DNA from: Sphingobacteriaceae bacterium
GTDB taxonomy: Bacteria; Bacteroidota; Bacteroidia; Sphingobacteriales; Sphingobacteriaceae
Reading direction: 5' to 3'
NCBI GenBank assembly: GCA_014380615.1
Contig: JACMJM010000017.1
Coordinates: 1 to 64,000, forward strand
DNA length: 64,000 bases
Numbering within the stretch: position 1 is the first letter of the stretch; every line of letters starts with the position of its first letter. A model generated the notes under the pieces. That model worked only from the letters and a program-made list of their open reading frames with translations, was not told the origin of the DNA and made no database searches. Positions 61,370 to 64,000 of the stretch are shown here, piece after piece. The translations under genes and the position numbers were made by a program.

Positions 61370-62341
61370 ATGAGCGCAATTGTCAATGATCAGGTAATTA
61401 ATGGTAAAGCAAATCTGGATGTTTTTTCGAGTACGCTACAGGAATTGGCGCAAAGTGACCGGAATATCCTTGCGGTGACCAGCGATTCTCGCGGGTCGGG
61501 TAAACTGGTTCCTTTCGGCCAAAAATTTCCTGAGCAAATTATCGAAATCGGGATAGCCGAACAGAATTTAGTCGGCGTTTCCGCCGGCCTGGCATCCGCA
61601 GGTAAAAAGGTTTTCGCGGTATCTCCGGCATGTTTTCTTACGGCCCGGGCACTCGAACAGATTAAGAATGATGTGGCATACTCAGACAACCCTGTTAAAC
61701 TTATCGGAATAAGCGCCGGAGTGAGTTACGGCGCTCTCGGATCAACACATCACAGCTTACATGATTATGCGGTGCTGCGTGCCATTAATAATTTAATTGT
61801 GGTGGCCCCTGCTGATAATTTTGAGACCGAACAAGCCATAAAATTAGCCGCCAAGCTGGATAAACCTATTTATATCCGGTTTGGAAAAAAACCGATGCCC
61901 TTGCTCACCAATGATGAATCTGTAGCTTTCGAATTTGGAAAGGGAAGGGTAATTGCCGAGGGAACTGATATTGCCCTTATAGCCACGGGCGAAACGGTTT
62001 ATCCTGCCCTACAGGCCGCATCGATACTGCGGGATATACATAATATTAATGCTACCGTTATCAGTATGCACACCATTAAACCTTTGGATGTTAATCTGTT
62101 GAAACAAGTGGCTGATACAACTCGGGCGATAATAACGGTAGAAGAGCATAGCGTTTACGGCGGGCTTGGTGAGGCTTGTGCTTCCTTTTTACTTCAAAAA
62201 GGCCACAAAAAGCCTTTTAAGATTTTGGGAATTCCCGACGAATATACGGTTACAGGATCGCAGGCTGATATTCTGGGCCATTATAATATTTCTGAACAGG
62301 GGATCGCTAAAACAGCTTTAGAATTACTAAATTCAAAATAA
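61370..62341 (+). CDS. Transketolase, C-terminal subunit
   Basis: 323-residue second half of the split transketolase: pyrimidine-binding domain with catalytic Glu64 ([18 protein letters not shown]) and the C-terminal transketolase domain (about 190-320, [24 protein letters not shown]). It forms the active site together with the N-terminal subunit. The two genes are 3 bp apart. Split transketolases are typical of specialised sugar pathways rather than the housekeeping pentose-phosphate route. Confidence 0.94.
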   Translation: MSAIVNDQVINGKANLDVFSSTLQELAQSDRNILAVTSDSRGSGKLVPFGQKFPEQIIEIGIAEQNLVGVSAGLASAGKKVFAVSPACFLTARALEQIKNDVAYSDNPVKLIGISAGVSYGALGSTHHSLHDYAVLRAINNLIVVAPADNFETEQAIKLAAKLDKPIYIRFGKKPMPLLTNDESVAFEFGKGRVIAEGTDIALIATGETVYPALQAASILRDIHNINATVISMHTIKPLDVNLLKQVADTTRAIITVEEHSVYGGLGEACASFLLQKGHKKPFKILGIPDEYTVTGSQADILGHYNISEQGIAKTALELLNSK

Positions 62342-62372
62342 ACATCAGATTATTCCAATAAATAAACCATTT

Positions 62373-63311
62373 ATGAAACTGTTTAAAGTGCTTTTACTTC
62401 TGCTCGTAATTTTTGCGGGTTGCAATGGCGACTCGAAAAAATCTGATGAGCCAAAAAAGATTGCTATCGTTGTTTCCACACTCAACAATCCCTGGTTTGT
62501 TTTCCTTGCGGAAACAGCCGCTAAAAAAGCTAAAGAGCTGGGTTATGAATCTAAGATTTTCGACTCCCAAAATAATACCGCTTTAGAAACCGACCATTTC
62601 GAGAACGCTATTTCTTCGGGTTATGACGCTGTTCTTTTCAATCCTACCGATGCTACCGGATCTGTTGCCAATGCCACGAAAGCGAAAAATGCCGATATTC
62701 CTGTTTTTTGTATGGATAGAGAAATTAATTCTCCTGATGCCGCCACATCACAGATTTTATCTGATAATTATTCCGGCTGTATCGAAATGGGAAAATATTT
62801 CGTGAAAACCCTCAATAAAAAGGGCAAGTATGTAGAACTTTTGGGAATTGTATCTGATAATAACACCTGGAACAGATCTAAAGGATTTCACAGCATTGTA
62901 GATAACTATAAAGAGTTAAAAATGGTAGCGCAGCAAAGTGCCGACTTTGACAGGAATAAAGCAATGGAAGTGATGGAGTCTTTACTTCAGGCTAATCCGG
63001 ATATTAACGCGGTATTTTGCGGTAATGACGCAATGGCAATGGGAGCCTATCAGGCACTTTCGGCCGCAAATAAAGCCGATAAAGTAAAGGTATTCGGTTT
63101 CGATGGTGCCGAGGATGCCATTACTTCAATTCAACAAGGAAAAGTAACTGCTACAGCCATGCAGTTTCCGAAGGTTATAGCTGAAACCGCCGCTACTTTT
63201 GCTGATGAATACTTTAAAGGAAAACGTGATTTTCCAAAGAAAAAGCCGGTAGCTGTTGAATTGGTAACCAAAGAGAACATCGAAAACTACATAGGTTACG
63301 GAAAGAAATAG
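62373..63311 (+). CDS. Sugar ABC transporter substrate-binding lipoprotein (RbsB-like)
   Basis: 312 residues with a lipoprotein signal (IFAGC, Cys18). The mature protein is a periplasmic-binding-protein type I fold of the ribose/galactose kind ([48 protein letters not shown]). It would capture the sugar and pass it to an ABC permease whose ATPase gene starts at the right edge. Lipid anchoring is needed because this organism has an outer membrane and the protein is not soluble in the periplasm. Confidence 0.92.
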   Translation: MKLFKVLLLLLVIFAGCNGDSKKSDEPKKIAIVVSTLNNPWFVFLAETAAKKAKELGYESKIFDSQNNTALETDHFENAISSGYDAVLFNPTDATGSVANATKAKNADIPVFCMDREINSPDAATSQILSDNYSGCIEMGKYFVKTLNKKGKYVELLGIVSDNNTWNRSKGFHSIVDNYKELKMVAQQSADFDRNKAMEVMESLLQANPDINAVFCGNDAMAMGAYQALSAANKADKVKVFGFDGAEDAITSIQQGKVTATAMQFPKVIAETAATFADEYFKGKRDFPKKKPVAVELVTKENIENYIGYGKK

Positions 63312-63315
63312 CGGC

Positions 63316-63939
63316 ATGTTATTAAAAGTAGGAAAATATGTTGTTTTGATTATCGCGGCGGGCCTTATCGCTTACAATTCTGTCTATATCAAGAAATTGA
63401 GTGAGCTGAGATCTGCTGAGGTAAAACCCTTTAACGCAAAGGAGTATGCACGCGACTATTTGTATAAGAAATTGCCATCATCGGCTGGTAAAGCTATAGA
63501 GATTAATGAGTTATTGGCCCAGCTCGAAACAAACCCTTTAAGTGCTTTTTCAAAATACTCGCATTCGCTAAGTGAGGGCGACTCGAAATATTTTCTGGTT
63601 TCGGGAACAGGCACAATCGCGGAAATTAGCGATGAATACATCTTTCTTAAAAGCAAAACGGCCGCAAACGTAAAAATAGCTACAGAATATATAGTGGGCA
63701 ATACTGCTCGTGATGCCTCTGGATTGATTTCTATGGACGAGTTTGGCAATAGCATGGATATCAATACAGTTTCGGAAGAAATTAATAAGCTAATTAAAAC
63801 CGAAATCATTCCTCCTGTAAAAGCAAAAGCAAAAAAGGGAGATCTGATAGCATTTAAAGGCTGTATAGAATTAAGCAAATCGGATGTTAAACTTGATAAC
63901 ATAGAGATAATCCCCGTTTTTTTAACTATTAAAAATTGA
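63316..63939 (+). CDS. DUF2291 family protein
   Basis: 207-residue membrane-anchored periplasmic protein with one N-terminal helix (about residues 7-24). DUF2291 signature segments: KEYARDYLYKKLP and GNTARDASGLISMDEFGNSMDINTVSEEINKLIK. Proteins of this family are found beside RbsB-type sugar ABC systems and are presumed accessory factors; activity unknown. Gap of 4 bp from the binding-protein gene. Confidence 0.9.
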   Translation: MLLKVGKYVVLIIAAGLIAYNSVYIKKLSELRSAEVKPFNAKEYARDYLYKKLPSSAGKAIEINELLAQLETNPLSAFSKYSHSLSEGDSKYFLVSGTGTIAEISDEYIFLKSKTAANVKIATEYIVGNTARDASGLISMDEFGNSMDINTVSEEINKLIKTEIIPPVKAKAKKGDLIAFKGCIELSKSDVKLDNIEIIPVFLTIKN

Positions 63940-63943
63940 AGTT

Positions 63944-64000
63944 TTGCTGATAGCAGAAAACATAAATAAGCGTTTCGCCGGGATAGCCGCACTTGAGAAT
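63944..64000 (+). CDS. Sugar ABC transporter ATP-binding protein, N-terminus (cut by window edge)
   Basis: Nineteen codons from a TTG at 63944 read LLIAENINKRFAGIAALEN, the typical beginning of RbsA-type ABC ATPases (IxKxFxGVxALxxV). The frame is open to the last base. It lies 4 bp after the DUF2291 stop codon, so it belongs to the same operon. The TTG start is a guess; no ATG is present in frame in this stretch. Confidence 0.7.
   Translation, partial: MLIAENINKRFAGIAALEN

Noticed and set aside
1..64000. tRNA or rRNA genes
   Set aside because: I looked for T-arm type GGTTCGAATC words and conserved rRNA words on both strands and saw none in non-coding DNA; a covariance-model scan would be decisive.

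Overview
The window looks like chromosomal DNA from a Bacteroidota bacterium, most likely a Sphingobacteriaceae relative (Pedobacter/Mucilaginibacter type). The reasons are: promoters of the Bacteroidota form (a TTG/TTTG box about 19-21 bp before TAnnTTTG) ahead of many genes; almost no Shine-Dalgarno sites; TonB-dependent receptors with an N-terminal carboxypeptidase-regulatory domain; a TonB receptor/DUF4249 pair; a GH97 enzyme; DUF4230, DUF5723-like and SatD/DUF3307 genes; and ribosomal protein THX. No tRNA, rRNA, CRISPR array, intact insertion sequence or prophage was seen. These family calls come from reading the translations; no database search was run.

Layout. 1-8.3 kb: yidC and pyrG (minus), then, divergently, a two-subunit M16 peptidase operon and guaB. 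The pyrG/M16 gap holds a duplicated 60-bp block and an orphan intrinsic terminator; a heptanucleotide repeat array precedes guaB. 8.3-17.8 kb: a SatD-DUF3307 operon behind a cluster of palindromes, an orphan antitoxin-like small gene, an acyl-CoA carboxylase beta subunit, trxB, the THX gene, DUF4230, an ECF sigma factor with a membrane partner, and the conserved rpmH-rnpA-yidD-tsaB cluster. 17.8-26.5 kb: envelope proteins of unknown role, priA, pcm and smpB. 26.5-31.3 kb: a probable metal-uptake regulon (DtxR/MntR-type repressor, TonB receptor, Nramp transporter fused to a UspA domain) joined by a shared 14-bp operator-like sequence, then an Lrp-type regulator. 31.3-49.5 kb: potassium channel with a zinc ribbon, ung, TonB receptor/DUF4249, a short-chain dehydrogenase, free-methionine-sulfoxide reductase, an exonuclease/CBS-DUF294 pair, sodC, htpG, an MFS transporter, a nucleoid-associated protein and a cold-shock gene. 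49.5-58.1 kb: GH97 glycosidase, lipoproteins, a MutS-like gene remnant, TPR, thioredoxin and S41 peptidase proteins.

58.2-64.0 kb is the most distinctive region: a DeoR repressor, a fucose/arabinose-isomerase-like protein, a split transketolase, a lipoprotein sugar-binding protein, DUF2291 and the first 19 codons of an ABC ATPase. Together they look like one tightly packed operon for import and transketolase-dependent breakdown of an unidentified sugar, an ABC-type import route that is uncommon in a phylum dominated by TonB/Sus uptake. The operon runs off the right edge, so its permease and any sugar kinase are not visible.
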